Assembly (NCBI GenBank): GCA_026126025.1
Contig: JAHCJZ010000004.1
Span: forward strand, 1-64,000
DNA length: 64,000 nt
Direction: 5' to 3'
DNA from: Bauldia sp.
GTDB taxonomy: Bacteria > Pseudomonadota > Alphaproteobacteria > Rhizobiales > Kaistiaceae
Below, piece after piece: positions 55,677 through 63,603 of the stretch. The translations under genes and the position numbers were made by a program. The notes under the pieces were generated by a model that saw only the letters and a list, made by a program, of their open reading frames with translations, was not told the origin of the DNA and searched no databases. How positions within the stretch are numbered: position 1 is the first letter of the stretch; each line of letters opens with the position of its first letter.

Positions 55677-56282
55677 ATGCGCCTGACGGCGACGGGGGTC
55701 GCGTCGGAGCGCGGCGGGCGGATCATCTTTGAAGGGGTCGGCTTCGGGGTCGGCGACGGCGAGCTGCTGTCGGTCGTCGGGCCGAACGGCGCCGGCAAGT
55801 CGACGCTGCTGCGCATCGTCGCGGGGCTGCTGCCGATGGTGGAGGGCAAGGTCGCGCTGGAGCCCGAGATCGACGGGCCGCGCGGCATGGTGATGCACTA
55901 TCTCGGGCATCGCGACGCGCTGAAGGCGGCGCTGACGGTGCGCGAGAACCTCGCCTTCTGGCGCAAGATGTCGGGCATTGCGGACGGCCTCTCGCCGCTC
56001 GACGCGCTCGACAGGGTGAAGCTGCCCCATCTTATCGACCTGCCGGCGTCGGTGCTCTCGGCCGGCCAGCGCCGGCGCGTTTCGATCGCGCGGCTCCTCG
56101 TCGATCCGCGGCCGATCTGGCTCCTCGACGAGCCGACCGCCGCGCTCGACGCCGCGTCGGAGCGCGACCTCGGCGCCCTCATCGCGGATCACCTCAAGGG
56201 CGGCGGCATCGCGATCGCCGCCACCCATCTGCCGCTGCCGGTGCCCGCGACCGCGACGCTTCGCCTCGGGGCCGCGGCATGA
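55677..56282 (+). CDS. ccmA: heme exporter ATP-binding protein CcmA
   Basis: A 201-residue ABC ATPase that powers release of holo-CcmE during cytochrome c maturation. Walker A is VGPNGAGKST (34-43), YLGHRDALKAALTVREN is CcmA-specific, LSAGQRRR is the signature and WLLDEPTAALD is Walker B. Its final bases overlap ccmB by four (ATGA). Confidence 0.95.
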   Translation: MRLTATGVASERGGRIIFEGVGFGVGDGELLSVVGPNGAGKSTLLRIVAGLLPMVEGKVALEPEIDGPRGMVMHYLGHRDALKAALTVRENLAFWRKMSGIADGLSPLDALDRVKLPHLIDLPASVLSAGQRRRVSIARLLVDPRPIWLLDEPTAALDAASERDLGALIADHLKGGGIAIAATHLPLPVPATATLRLGAAA

Positions 56283-56947
56283 GCGCGTTCTTCGCCATCG
56301 TGGCGCAGACCGTCACGCTCTCCTTCCGCATCGGCGGCGGCGCGCTGGTCGGGCTCATCTTCTTCCTGTCGGTGGTGATCGTGGTGCCGTTCGGCGTCGG
56401 GCCGGACCTCAACCTCCTGTCGCGGATCGGGCCGGCAATCCTGTGGATCGGCGCGCTGCTGGCGACGCTGCTCGGCCTCGACCGGCTTTTCCAGGACGAC
56501 CGCGACGACGGCACGCTCGATCAGCTGCGGCTCTCCGGCCTGCCGCTCGAGGCGATCGTCCTTGCCAAGGCGATCGGCCACTGGATCGCGACCGGCCTGC
56601 CGCTCGTCGTCGCGGCTCCCGTCTTCTCGCTCTTCCTCAATATCGACCCGGCGGGCATCGGCGCGGTGACGCTGACGCTCCTCATCGGAACGCCGGGGCT
56701 GACGCTGATCGGCACCATCGGCGGCGCGCTGATGGTGGCGCTTCGCCGCGGCGGCATGCTGGTCGCGGTGCTGGTGCTCCCCTTCACCATCCCGATCCTC
56801 ATCTTCGGCGTTTCGGCCGACAATGCGGTCATCGTCGGGCCGCAGCCCTTCACGCCGCCCTTCCTGATCCTCTGTGCGCTGACGCTCTTCAGCTTCGTCA
56901 TCGGCCCGGTCGCAGGCGCCGCCGCGATCCGCGCCTCCGACGACTGA
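56279..56947 (+). CDS. ccmB: heme exporter permease CcmB
   Basis: A 222-residue protein with six membrane helices: FFLSVVIVVPFGVGPD, LLSRIGPAILWIGALLATLL, and LDQLRLSGLPLEAIVLAKAIGHW (cited by segment) are CcmB signatures. With CcmA and CcmC it forms the CcmABCD complex. Start overlaps ccmA. Confidence 0.94.
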   Translation: MSAFFAIVAQTVTLSFRIGGGALVGLIFFLSVVIVVPFGVGPDLNLLSRIGPAILWIGALLATLLGLDRLFQDDRDDGTLDQLRLSGLPLEAIVLAKAIGHWIATGLPLVVAAPVFSLFLNIDPAGIGAVTLTLLIGTPGLTLIGTIGGALMVALRRGGMLVAVLVLPFTIPILIFGVSADNAVIVGPQPFTPPFLILCALTLFSFVIGPVAGAAAIRASDD

Positions 56948-57042
56948 CGGCAAGTTGAATGCTGGCCGCCGCAGGAATAATTTGACGCGGCAGCCTCTTG
57001 GTGCGCTAAGAGAGCATCTTCCTCACTAAGACGAGAGTAGCC

Positions 57043-57765
57043 ATGGGCGTTGCTCAGCTCGCCAATCCGACGCGGTTCCTGTCGATCAGCGGCAAGATCC
57101 TGCCGTGGTTCTGGGTCGTAACCGCGATCCTCATCGCCGGCGGCCTCTATTTCGCGTTCCCCGGCTCGCCGCCGGATGCCGAGATGGGCGAGGTGGTGCG
57201 GCTGATGTACGTCCACCCGCCAGCCGCCTGGCTCGCCATGCTCTGCTACGCCGCGATGGCGGTGGCGGCGCTCGGCACGCTGATCTGGCGCCATCCGCTG
57301 GCCGATGTGGCGCAGAAGGCAGCGGCCCCCATCGGCGCCGCCTTCACCTTCCTCGGCCTCGTCACCGGCATGCTGTGGGGCCAGCCGACCTGGGGCACAT
57401 GGTGGGTGTGGGACGGCCGCCTGACCTCGTTCCTCGTCCTCTTCCTGATGTATCTCGGGCTCATCGCGATCTGGATGACGGCGAGCGACCAGGGCCGCGC
57501 GGCACGGATCGTCTCGATCCTGACGCTGGTTGGCGCGGTCAACATCCCGATCATCCATTTCTCGGTCGAATGGTGGTCGACGCTGCACCAGCCCGCGGGC
57601 GTGCTGGAAGGCCAGACCGACGCCGCATTCCTGCCGCCGATGTTCCTGATGCTCGGCGGTTACACCACCCTTTTCGTGAGCCTCCTTCTGACCCGCATGC
57701 GAACCGAGATCCTCGGCCGCCGCCTGCGCACGCTTCAGATGCAGGCCGCCGGCGCGGGAGCTTGA
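57043..57765 (+). CDS. ccmC: heme transporter CcmC
   Basis: A 240-residue six-helix protein that attaches heme to CcmE. The WWD-type heme motif is WGTWWVWDGRLTS. The two heme-ligand His are in VHPPAAWLAML and STLHQPAGV. It follows ccmB after a 95-base gap that includes an AT-rich stretch near 56960-57035, possibly a separate promoter. Confidence 0.95.
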   Translation: MGVAQLANPTRFLSISGKILPWFWVVTAILIAGGLYFAFPGSPPDAEMGEVVRLMYVHPPAAWLAMLCYAAMAVAALGTLIWRHPLADVAQKAAAPIGAAFTFLGLVTGMLWGQPTWGTWWVWDGRLTSFLVLFLMYLGLIAIWMTASDQGRAARIVSILTLVGAVNIPIIHFSVEWWSTLHQPAGVLEGQTDAAFLPPMFLMLGGYTTLFVSLLLTRMRTEILGRRLRTLQMQAAGAGA

Positions 57766-57767
57766 CC

Positions 57768-57971
57768 ATGGAACTCGGAGATCACGCCGGATACATCATC
57801 GCCGGCTACCTCATCACCTTCGTGGTGATCGTGGGCGCGATCTGGCTCAGCTGGTCGAAGGGCCGGCAAGTCCGCGCCAGGCTGGAGGAGCTCGACGCCC
57901 GCGGCATCCGCCGCCGGTCCGACCCGCGCAACGCCGCCGCGGGTTCCGTCGAGCCACGGCCCGGGACCTGA
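57768..57971 (+). CDS. ccmD: heme exporter protein CcmD
   Basis: A 67-residue protein with one helix (AGYIIAGYLITFVVIVGAIW, residues 8-27) after HAGY, then a basic tail (KGRQVRARLEEL). It anchors holo-CcmE release in the CcmABCD complex. Two bases separate it from the ccmC stop. It is longer than the usual 45-60 residues because of the C-terminal tail. Confidence 0.9.
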   Translation: MELGDHAGYIIAGYLITFVVIVGAIWLSWSKGRQVRARLEELDARGIRRRSDPRNAAAGSVEPRPGT

Positions 57972-57974
57972 GGC

Positions 57975-58622
57975 TTGGCGCTGCCGGAAGGCGCGACAGG
58001 GGGCACCACGCAGCCGCCGCGCAGCTCTGCGCGGCGCCGCTGGGTCGTCATCATCCCGCTGGTGCTCTTCGCCGTGCTCGCCGCGGTGTTCCTGCTGCGC
58101 CTCGAGAGTGTCAGCGACCCATCGCTGATCCCGTCGGCGCTGATCGGCAATCCCGCACCGGAGATGGACCTGCCGCCGCTGGAGGGCCTCGCGGTGAACG
58201 GCGTCCAGCTGCCCGGCCTCTCGGATGACGACCTCCGCGGCGCGGTGACGCTGGTCAATGTCTGGGGCTCGTGGTGCCCGCCCTGCCGCCAGGAGCACCC
58301 CTACCTCATGGCGCTGGCGCAGGACGACCGCTTCCGCATCGTCGGCATCAACTACAAGGATGACGGCGCCAACGCCCTCGGCTTCCTCGACGAGCTCGGC
58401 AACCCCTATGACGCGGTCGGCGTCGACCGCTCCGGCCGCAATGCCATCGACTGGGGCGTCTATGCCGCGCCCGAGACCTTCCTCGTCGACCGCGAGGGCG
58501 TCATCCGGCAGAAGATCATCGGCCCGGTCGGGCTGGTCATCACGCTCGACGCGCTGATGGCCTCGATCGAGGCGCTCCTCGACGAGCCCGCGCCGGCGCC
58601 CGCCGACGACCCGGACGCTTGA
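57975..58622 (+). CDS. ccmG: cytochrome c biogenesis thioredoxin CcmG/DsbE
   Basis: A 215-residue periplasmic thiol reductase. Basic N-terminus, one helix (23-41), then a thioredoxin fold with GSWCPPC (Cys101, Cys104), VGINYKDD and the cis-Pro in AAPETFLVD. It keeps apocytochrome c reduced for heme ligation. Start is a TTG at 57975, three bases after ccmD; no ATG precedes the conserved region. ccmE, ccmF, ccmH and ccmI are not in this window. Confidence 0.93.
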   Translation: MALPEGATGGTTQPPRSSARRRWVVIIPLVLFAVLAAVFLLRLESVSDPSLIPSALIGNPAPEMDLPPLEGLAVNGVQLPGLSDDDLRGAVTLVNVWGSWCPPCRQEHPYLMALAQDDRFRIVGINYKDDGANALGFLDELGNPYDAVGVDRSGRNAIDWGVYAAPETFLVDREGVIRQKIIGPVGLVITLDALMASIEALLDEPAPAPADDPDA

Positions 58623-58688
58623 CAGCAATGCGGCCGATCCCCTAGATGCGCGCCACATCGGCGCCGGCTCCGGTCGCGCCGCTTTCCG

Positions 58689-58727
58689 TTTTTCCCGACT
58701 GGAAAAAGGCCGCCACGAGGCGGCTTT
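58689..58727 (+). promoter_or_regulatory. possible structured leader of rplU
   Basis: TTTTTCC (58689-58695) pairs with GGAAAAA (58701-58707). AAAGG-CCGCC (58705-58714) pairs with GGCGGCTTT (58719-58727), with one bulged G. The two stems share bases 58705-58707, so they may exclude each other. They end 22 bases before the rplU ATG. A ribosomal-protein autoregulatory leader is possible but unproven. Confidence 0.35.
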
Positions 58728-58749
58728 GAACACGCGAGACAAGAAAACG

Positions 58750-59412
58750 ATGTTCGCAGTCATCAAAGCCGGCGGCCGGCAATACCGCGTCGCCGCCGAC
58801 GACGTCATCGAGATCGACCGCATCGGCGACGATGTCGGCGAGTCCGTTTCCTTCGGCGAGGTCCTGATGATCGGCGGCCCGGACGGCACGCGCCTTGGCG
58901 CGCCACTGATCGAGGGCGCGACGGTCGCGGGCGAGGTGGTCGAACACCGCCGCGCCGCCAAGATCATCGTCTTCAAGAAGCGCCGCCGCAAGAACGAGCG
59001 GCGCACCCGCGGCCACCGCCAGCACCTGACGCTGGTCCGCATCACCGACATCCTGACCGACGGCGCGCGCCCGAAGGCGAAGGCCACCGAGACGAAGCCG
59101 GCGAAGAAGGCGGAAAAGGCCGAGACGGCCGAGGCTGCTCCGGCTCCGTCCGCTGACGACGCTCCCGCCGGCGAGGCGCTGTTCGCTACCCCGGCCGGCG
59201 CCGCGGACGACCTCAAGAAGATCGCCGGCATCGGCCCGGTGCTGGAGGGCAAGCTCAACGCCCTCGGCATCACCCGCTTCGACCAGATCGCGGCGTTCAC
59301 CGCCGAGGATACGGCGAAGATCGACGACGCGCTGCACTTCAAGGGCCGCGTCGAGCGTGAGGACTGGATCGGCCAAGCGAAGGCTCTCGCCGCCGAAGAC
59401 AAGGGAGCCTAG
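58750..59412 (+). CDS. rplU: 50S ribosomal protein L21 with long C-terminal extension
   Basis: 220 residues. The first 105 are L21: [14 protein letters not shown] at the start, [21 protein letters not shown], where the protein binds 23S rRNA, and LTLVRITDI. Residues 106-150 are Lys/Glu/Ala-rich, and 158-218 form a helix-hairpin-helix-like unit ([32 protein letters not shown]). This tail is known from Hyphomicrobiales L21 and resembles the C-terminus of their NuoE. Start 58750 is used; the upstream GTG/TTG-type codon lacks family support. Confidence 0.93.
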   Translation: MFAVIKAGGRQYRVAADDVIEIDRIGDDVGESVSFGEVLMIGGPDGTRLGAPLIEGATVAGEVVEHRRAAKIIVFKKRRRKNERRTRGHRQHLTLVRITDILTDGARPKAKATETKPAKKAEKAETAEAAPAPSADDAPAGEALFATPAGAADDLKKIAGIGPVLEGKLNALGITRFDQIAAFTAEDTAKIDDALHFKGRVEREDWIGQAKALAAEDKGA

Positions 59413-59414
59413 CG

Positions 59415-59681
59415 ATGGCACACAAGAAAGCCGGCGGCTCGTCGCGCAACGGCCGCGACTCGGACGGCCGCCGCCTCGGCGTGAAGAAGTTCGGCGGCGA
59501 ATCCGTCGTCTCCGGCAACATCATCGTCCGCCAGCGCGGCACCAAGTGGAAGCCGGGCACCGGCGTCGGCCTCGGCAAGGACCACACCATCTTCGCCGTC
59601 GTCGACGGCAAGGTCGCCTTCCAGACCAAGCGCGGCGACCGCACCTACGTCTCGGTCGTCCCCGCCGAAGCCGCCGGGTAG
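59415..59681 (+). CDS. rpmA: 50S ribosomal protein L27
   Basis: An 88-residue protein with the L27 N-terminus [21 protein letters not shown], which reaches the peptidyl transferase centre, and [13 protein letters not shown]. It starts two bases after rplU. After the stop, CCGAAGC (59665-59671) can pair with GCTTCGG (59683-59689) but without a T run. Confidence 0.97.
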   Translation: MAHKKAGGSSRNGRDSDGRRLGVKKFGGESVVSGNIIVRQRGTKWKPGTGVGLGKDHTIFAVVDGKVAFQTKRGDRTYVSVVPAEAAG

Positions 59682-59707
59682 CGCTTCGGCCCACCAACGC
59701 CACGCTT

Positions 59708-59832
59708 CCCGGGCGCAGTGCAGCACGAAGTGATGCACTGCAGAACCGGGACCTACGCGGTGCCCCGTTTGCGGCGTGGGCCTGGACCCCGGCTCTGCGG
59801 CGGGGCACTCCGTGCCGCACCTTGTCCGGGGA
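59708..59832. repeat. family D-like repeat, copy 4 (diverged)
   Basis: CCCGGGCGCAGTGCAGCACGAAGTGATGCACTGCAG-like hairpin (given by arms GTGCAG/CTGCA), then CCGGGACCTACGCGG and CCCCGGCTCTGCGGCGGGG. It fills the rpmA-obgE gap, where related genomes often carry acetyltransferase genes. Confidence 0.6.
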
Positions 59833-59884
59833 ACGAGGTTTGTCCCCGGTTGGTGTCAGGTCGCCCCGATCCTATCTTCCCGCC

Positions 59885-60925
59885 ATGAAGTTCCTCGATC
59901 AGGCCAAGGTCTATGTGCGCTCCGGGGATGGCGGGGCGGGGGCAGTGTCGTTCCGCCGCGAGAAGTTCATCGAGTTCGGCGGGCCGGACGGCGGTGACGG
60001 CGGGCGCGGCGGCGACGTCGTCGTGATGGCTGCAGACGGGCTCAACACGCTGATCGACTTCCGCTACCAGCAGCACTTCAAGGCGAAGACCGGCGGCCAT
60101 GGCATGGGCCGCAACCGCTCCGGCGCCCGCGGCACGGACGTGGTGCTGCGGGTTCCCGCCGGCACCCAGATCTTCGAGGACGACAACGAGACGCTGATCG
60201 CGGATCTCACCAGGGTCGGCGAGCGCGTGGTGCTGGCGAGGGGCGGCAATGGCGGCTTCGGCAACGCCCATTTCAAGACCAGCACCAACCAGGCGCCGCG
60301 CCGCGCCAACCCCGGCCAGGACGGCCGGGAGATGTGGATCTGGCTCCGGCTGAAGCTGATCGCCGACGCCGGCATTGTCGGCCTGCCCAATGCCGGGAAG
60401 TCCACCTTCCTCGCCGCGGTCTCGGCCGCGAAGCCGAAGATCGCGGACTATCCGTTCACCACGCTCGCGCCCAATCTCGGCGTGGTGCGGGTCGATGCAC
60501 GCGAATTCGTGCTCGCCGACATTCCCGGCCTGATCGAAGGCGCCCATGAAGGCGCCGGCATCGGCGACCGCTTCCTCGGCCATGTCGAGCGCACCCGCGT
60601 CCTCCTCCACCTCGTCGACGGCACCGCCGACGACCCGGCCGAATCCTACCGCGTCATCCGCGGCGAGCTCGAAGCCTACGGCCACGGCCTCGCCGGGAAG
60701 CCGGAGATCGTCGCGCTCTCCAAGGCCGACGCGATCCCCGCCGACGAGCTGGCGAAAAAGAAGAAGGCGCTGCAGAAAGCCGCCCGCCGCGCGCCTCTGG
60801 TGCTCTCCGCCGCCACCGGCGCCGGCGTGCCCGAGGCGCTCCGCGCTCTCCTCACCGAGATCGACGAAGGCCGCGCCATGGAGGCAGAGATTGTCCCCGC
60901 CGAAGCCGACGACTGGCACCTATAA
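59885..60925 (+). CDS. obgE: GTPase ObgE/CgtA
   Basis: A 346-residue ribosome-associated GTPase. Gly-rich Obg fold ([28 protein letters not shown]), then the G domain: G1 GLPNAGKST (166-174), G3 [15 protein letters not shown]4 LSKAD. It has the short C-terminal form. The ATG at 59885 begins the family; the upstream open frame through rpmA is a shadow. A family C repeat and vapBC separate it from proB. Confidence 0.96.
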   Translation: MKFLDQAKVYVRSGDGGAGAVSFRREKFIEFGGPDGGDGGRGGDVVVMAADGLNTLIDFRYQQHFKAKTGGHGMGRNRSGARGTDVVLRVPAGTQIFEDDNETLIADLTRVGERVVLARGGNGGFGNAHFKTSTNQAPRRANPGQDGREMWIWLRLKLIADAGIVGLPNAGKSTFLAAVSAAKPKIADYPFTTLAPNLGVVRVDAREFVLADIPGLIEGAHEGAGIGDRFLGHVERTRVLLHLVDGTADDPAESYRVIRGELEAYGHGLAGKPEIVALSKADAIPADELAKKKKALQKAARRAPLVLSAATGAGVPEALRALLTEIDEGRAMEAEIVPAEADDWHL

Positions 60926-60928
60926 CCC

Positions 60929-61012
60929 TTCGTGATTCCGGCGAAGGCCGGAATCCAGGGAGGCGAGCACCGGAGCAAGCGGCTCTGGACCCCGGCCTTC
61001 GCCGGGGTGACG
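60929..61012. repeat. family C repeat, copy 6
   Basis: GATTCCGGCGAAGGCCGG with AATCCAG, then CTGGACCCCGGCCTTCGCCGG with GGTGACG, immediately after the obgE stop. Confidence 0.85.
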
Positions 61013-61029
61013 TTGATAGAACAATGGTC

Positions 61030-61088
61030 TAGCTGTAGCTAATCGATGGTTGAGGGCATCTAGCAATCTCCTAGCAGTATGCTACATT
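61030..61088 (+). promoter_or_regulatory. operator and promoter region of vapBC pair 2
   Basis: AT-rich. TAGCT-GT-AGCTA (61030-61041) is a palindrome. CTAGCA is repeated at 61060-61065 and 61071-61076, exactly one helical turn apart, and its inverted half TGCTA follows at 61080-61084. TACATT (61083-61088) could be a -10 box. Autorepression by the antitoxin is the expected mode. Confidence 0.5.
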
Positions 61089-61094
61089 ACCCCT

Positions 61095-61370
61095 ATGCCC
61101 AAGCAGCTCAACATCCGAAGCGACGAAGCGTACGAGCGCGCTCACCGTGTCGCAAAGCAGCTCGGCACGACCACCGCCGAAGCGGTGATACGAGCGTTGC
61201 GCAATATCGAAACCGACCTTCCGCAGCTCCCGACGTACGACGACCTGACGCCTGAGGAGAAGGCCGACTTCGCCATGTTCAAGCAGCTGGCGCAGAAGGC
61301 GCGTGCCGAGGCGACCAACCCTGGCTTCAGCGAAGACGACCTCTACGGCGACGACGGGCTGCCGAAGTGA
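61095..61370 (+). CDS. vapB: VapB-type antitoxin
   Basis: A 91-residue protein with MPKQLNIRSDEAYERAHRVA and GTTTAEAVIRALRN at the start, typical of the ribbon-helix-helix VapB (PSK-like) antitoxins, and an acidic, flexible C-terminus that binds the PIN toxin. No Shine-Dalgarno sequence precedes ATG 61095. It overlaps vapC by four bases (GTGA). Base use is less GC-rich than obgE and proB. Confidence 0.88.
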   Translation: MPKQLNIRSDEAYERAHRVAKQLGTTTAEAVIRALRNIETDLPQLPTYDDLTPEEKADFAMFKQLAQKARAEATNPGFSEDDLYGDDGLPK

Positions 61371-61759
61371 TCGTCGTCGACTCGTCGGCGATCATCGCGG
61401 TGGCCGCTGACGAGCCGGACGCGGACGCCTTCTCGCCGCTCATGCTGCGACTCGAATGCGTGGTCGGGTGGCCGACGGTTCTCGAGACGGAGATGGTGCT
61501 TCGCGGACGGCGGATGGCGAGCGCCCTCGAATATCTCGACCTTTGGATCGCTCGGCCCAACGTAGTCTGCCTCCCATTCGACCGGCCCCACTACCAGCTC
61601 GCCGCGGAAGCCTTCGACCGGTTCGGCAAGGGGCGGCATGCGGCGGGGCTCAATTTCGGCGACTGCATGTCGTACGCAGTCGCCCGCGCCAACGCTGTTC
61701 CGCTCCTCTATAAGGGCACCGATTTCGCCAAGACCGACGTCAGGTCCGCCCGTCCGTGA
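61367..61759 (+). CDS. vapC: VapC-type PIN-domain toxin
   Basis: A 130-residue PIN ribonuclease. The metal site is IVVDSSAII (Asp), [10 protein letters not shown] (Glu), [11 protein letters not shown] (Asp) and KGTDFAKTD (Asp). It is like the FitB/VapC proteins that cleave tRNA. GTG start at 61367. Its stop overlaps the GTG of proB by three bases, so proB may be translationally coupled to the toxin. Confidence 0.9.
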   Translation: MIVVDSSAIIAVAADEPDADAFSPLMLRLECVVGWPTVLETEMVLRGRRMASALEYLDLWIARPNVVCLPFDRPHYQLAAEAFDRFGKGRHAAGLNFGDCMSYAVARANAVPLLYKGTDFAKTDVRSARP

Positions 61760-62880
61760 CTGTCCGCAAACCCGAAGATTTCCGCCGCATCGTCGTCAAG
61801 ATCGGCTCGGCGCTGCTCGTCGACGGCGCCTCCGGCAAGCTGAAGGCCGAGTGGCTTGCCGGTCTTGCCGACGACGTCGCGGCTCTGGCGAAGGGCGGCC
61901 GCGACCTCCTCGTCGTGTCGTCCGGCGCGATCGCGCTCGGCCGCCGCATTCTCGGCCTGCCGCGCGGACCGCTGCGGCTGGAGGAGGGGCAGGCGTCCGC
62001 GGCGGTGGGGCAGATCGCGCTCGCTCATGCCTGGACCGAAGCGCTCGGTGCGCGCGGTCTCACAGCGGGGCAGATCCTCCTCACCCTCACCGACACCGAG
62101 GAGCGCCGCCGCTATCTCAACGCCCGCGCCACGATCACCACGCTTCTCAAGCTGAAGGCGGTGCCGGTGATCAACGAGAACGACACCGTGGCGACGGCGG
62201 AAATCCGCTACGGCGACAATGACCGGCTCGCAGCGCGCGTCGCCTCGATGATGGGCGCCGACCTCCTGATCCTTCTCTCCGACGTCGACGGCCTCTACGC
62301 CGCGCCTCCCGCGACCAACCCCGGCGCCGCCTTCATCCCGGTGGTCGAGCGGGTGACGGCGGAGGTCGAGGCGATGGCCGGCAGCGCCGGGTCGGAACTG
62401 TCGAGCGGCGGCATGCTGACCAAGGTCGAGGCCGGCCGCATCGCGACCACCGCCGGCGCCACCATGGTGATCGCGAGCGGCAAGCGGGCGAACCCCATCG
62501 CCGCGATCAGCCATGGCGAGCGCTGCACCTGGTTCCTCGCCGAGGGGAAGCCCGGCACCGCCCGCAAGAAATGGATCTCGGGCCATCTGGAGACGCCGGG
62601 CGCGGTGAAGATCGACGCCGGGGCGGTGAAGGCGCTGCGCGCGGGCAAGAGCCTCCTTCCCGCCGGCGTCACGGGCGTGGAGGGCAGCTTCCAGCGCGGC
62701 GATGCGGTGGTGATCCGCGGGCCGGACGGCGCCGAAATCGGTCGCGGCCTCGTCGCCTACGACCTTGCCGACGCCGAACGCATCGCCGGCCGCAATAGCG
62801 GGCAGATCGAGGCGATCCTCGGCTATGCCGGGCGGGCCGAGATGATCCACCGCGACGACATGGTGCTGCGCGGCGAGTAG
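61756..62880 (+). CDS. proB: glutamate 5-kinase
   Basis: A 374-residue enzyme of proline synthesis that phosphorylates glutamate. Amino acid kinase domain: [59 protein letters not shown] and [14 protein letters not shown]-terminal PUA domain follows from about residue 285 ([20 protein letters not shown]). The obgE-proB order is conserved in Hyphomicrobiales, but here vapBC lies between. GTG start at 61756 overlaps the vapC stop. Confidence 0.95.
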   Translation: MTVRKPEDFRRIVVKIGSALLVDGASGKLKAEWLAGLADDVAALAKGGRDLLVVSSGAIALGRRILGLPRGPLRLEEGQASAAVGQIALAHAWTEALGARGLTAGQILLTLTDTEERRRYLNARATITTLLKLKAVPVINENDTVATAEIRYGDNDRLAARVASMMGADLLILLSDVDGLYAAPPATNPGAAFIPVVERVTAEVEAMAGSAGSELSSGGMLTKVEAGRIATTAGATMVIASGKRANPIAAISHGERCTWFLAEGKPGTARKKWISGHLETPGAVKIDAGAVKALRAGKSLLPAGVTGVEGSFQRGDAVVIRGPDGAEIGRGLVAYDLADAERIAGRNSGQIEAILGYAGRAEMIHRDDMVLRGE

Positions 62881-62982
62881 AGCATGATCCGAAAAAGTGG
62901 ATGCCGGTTTTTCGACGAGATCATGCTCCAACAAAGATATAGCGCTAGAGCGCGATTCGACTTGGTCGGATCACGCTCTAGC
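62880..62982. repeat. double-hairpin intergenic repeat, family G
   Basis: GAGCATGATC(C) and GATCATGCTC face each other around CGAAAAAGTGG...CGGTTTTTCG. A second hairpin has arms CTAGAGCG/CGCTCTAG with GATTCGACTTGGTCGGATCA. This element type is a common rhizobial intergenic repeat. It fills the space between the convergent proB and CAP-domain genes. Confidence 0.85.
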
Positions 62983-62987
62983 GTGCT

Positions 62988-63494
62988 CTACCGCGGCGCG
63001 GCGAGGATCAGCGCCCAGTAGACACGGTACTGGCTCGATGCGTTGAACGCCGTCGCAATGCCGATCTCCGTGACGTGCTCGTTGAGGAGGTTCGCACGAT
63101 GGGCCGGCGACATGATCCAGCCGTCCATCGCCTCCTGCAGATTGCGCTGGCCGGCGGCGATGTTCTCGGCGACTGCCATCCATTCATAGCCGGCGCGACC
63201 CATGCGGCGGGTGAGGTCGCCCGACACGCTGTGGCTCAGCCGGTCGGCGCGCGCCATGGCGTCAGCTTGATCCCGCGCCGCCTCGACGAGCCGCGCGCTC
63301 ACGGTCACCGGCGGCAGACCGTGCTCGGCGCGATAGGCCGAGATCGCGGCGGCCGCCGCGGCCGGGCTCACCGCCACCGGCGCGCTCGCCGGCGAGCCGG
63401 CCAGCTGCTGCTCGACCGCGCCGGACGGCATGCAGGCCGCCGTCGCGCCGGCCAGCATCGCGACGATCGCGAGTCGGGAAAGAATGCGGATCAT
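62988..63494 (-). CDS. CAP-domain lipoprotein
   Basis: A 168-residue secreted protein. The signal ends at ATAAC (lipobox, Cys21). After an Ala/Pro-rich linker, the CAP/SCP domain covers about 50-165: ISAYRAEHGLPPVTV, ARDQADAMARADRLSH, AENIAAGQRNLQEAMDGWIMSPAHRANLL and YWALILA. Bacterial CAP proteins of this type have no firmly known activity. No operon partner. Confidence 0.88.
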   Translation of the reverse strand: MIRILSRLAIVAMLAGATAACMPSGAVEQQLAGSPASAPVAVSPAAAAAAISAYRAEHGLPPVTVSARLVEAARDQADAMARADRLSHSVSGDLTRRMGRAGYEWMAVAENIAAGQRNLQEAMDGWIMSPAHRANLLNEHVTEIGIATAFNASSQYRVYWALILAAPR

Positions 63495-63573
63495 GCCTAC
63501 CGGTTAGCCAATGTGCGCGGGGAAGGAAAGCGACACGGCCATCGTCATCGCCGTGGTTTGGCCAACCAACAAC

Positions 63574-63603
63574 CACCGTCCCGGGTCAAGCCCGGGACGG
63601 TGT
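63574..63603. repeat. palindromic repeat, family H, copy 2
   Basis: ACCGTCCCGGG and CCCGGGACGGT pair perfectly around TCAAG. The stop codon of the CBS-domain gene lies inside this hairpin. Related to 2571-2647. Confidence 0.75.
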
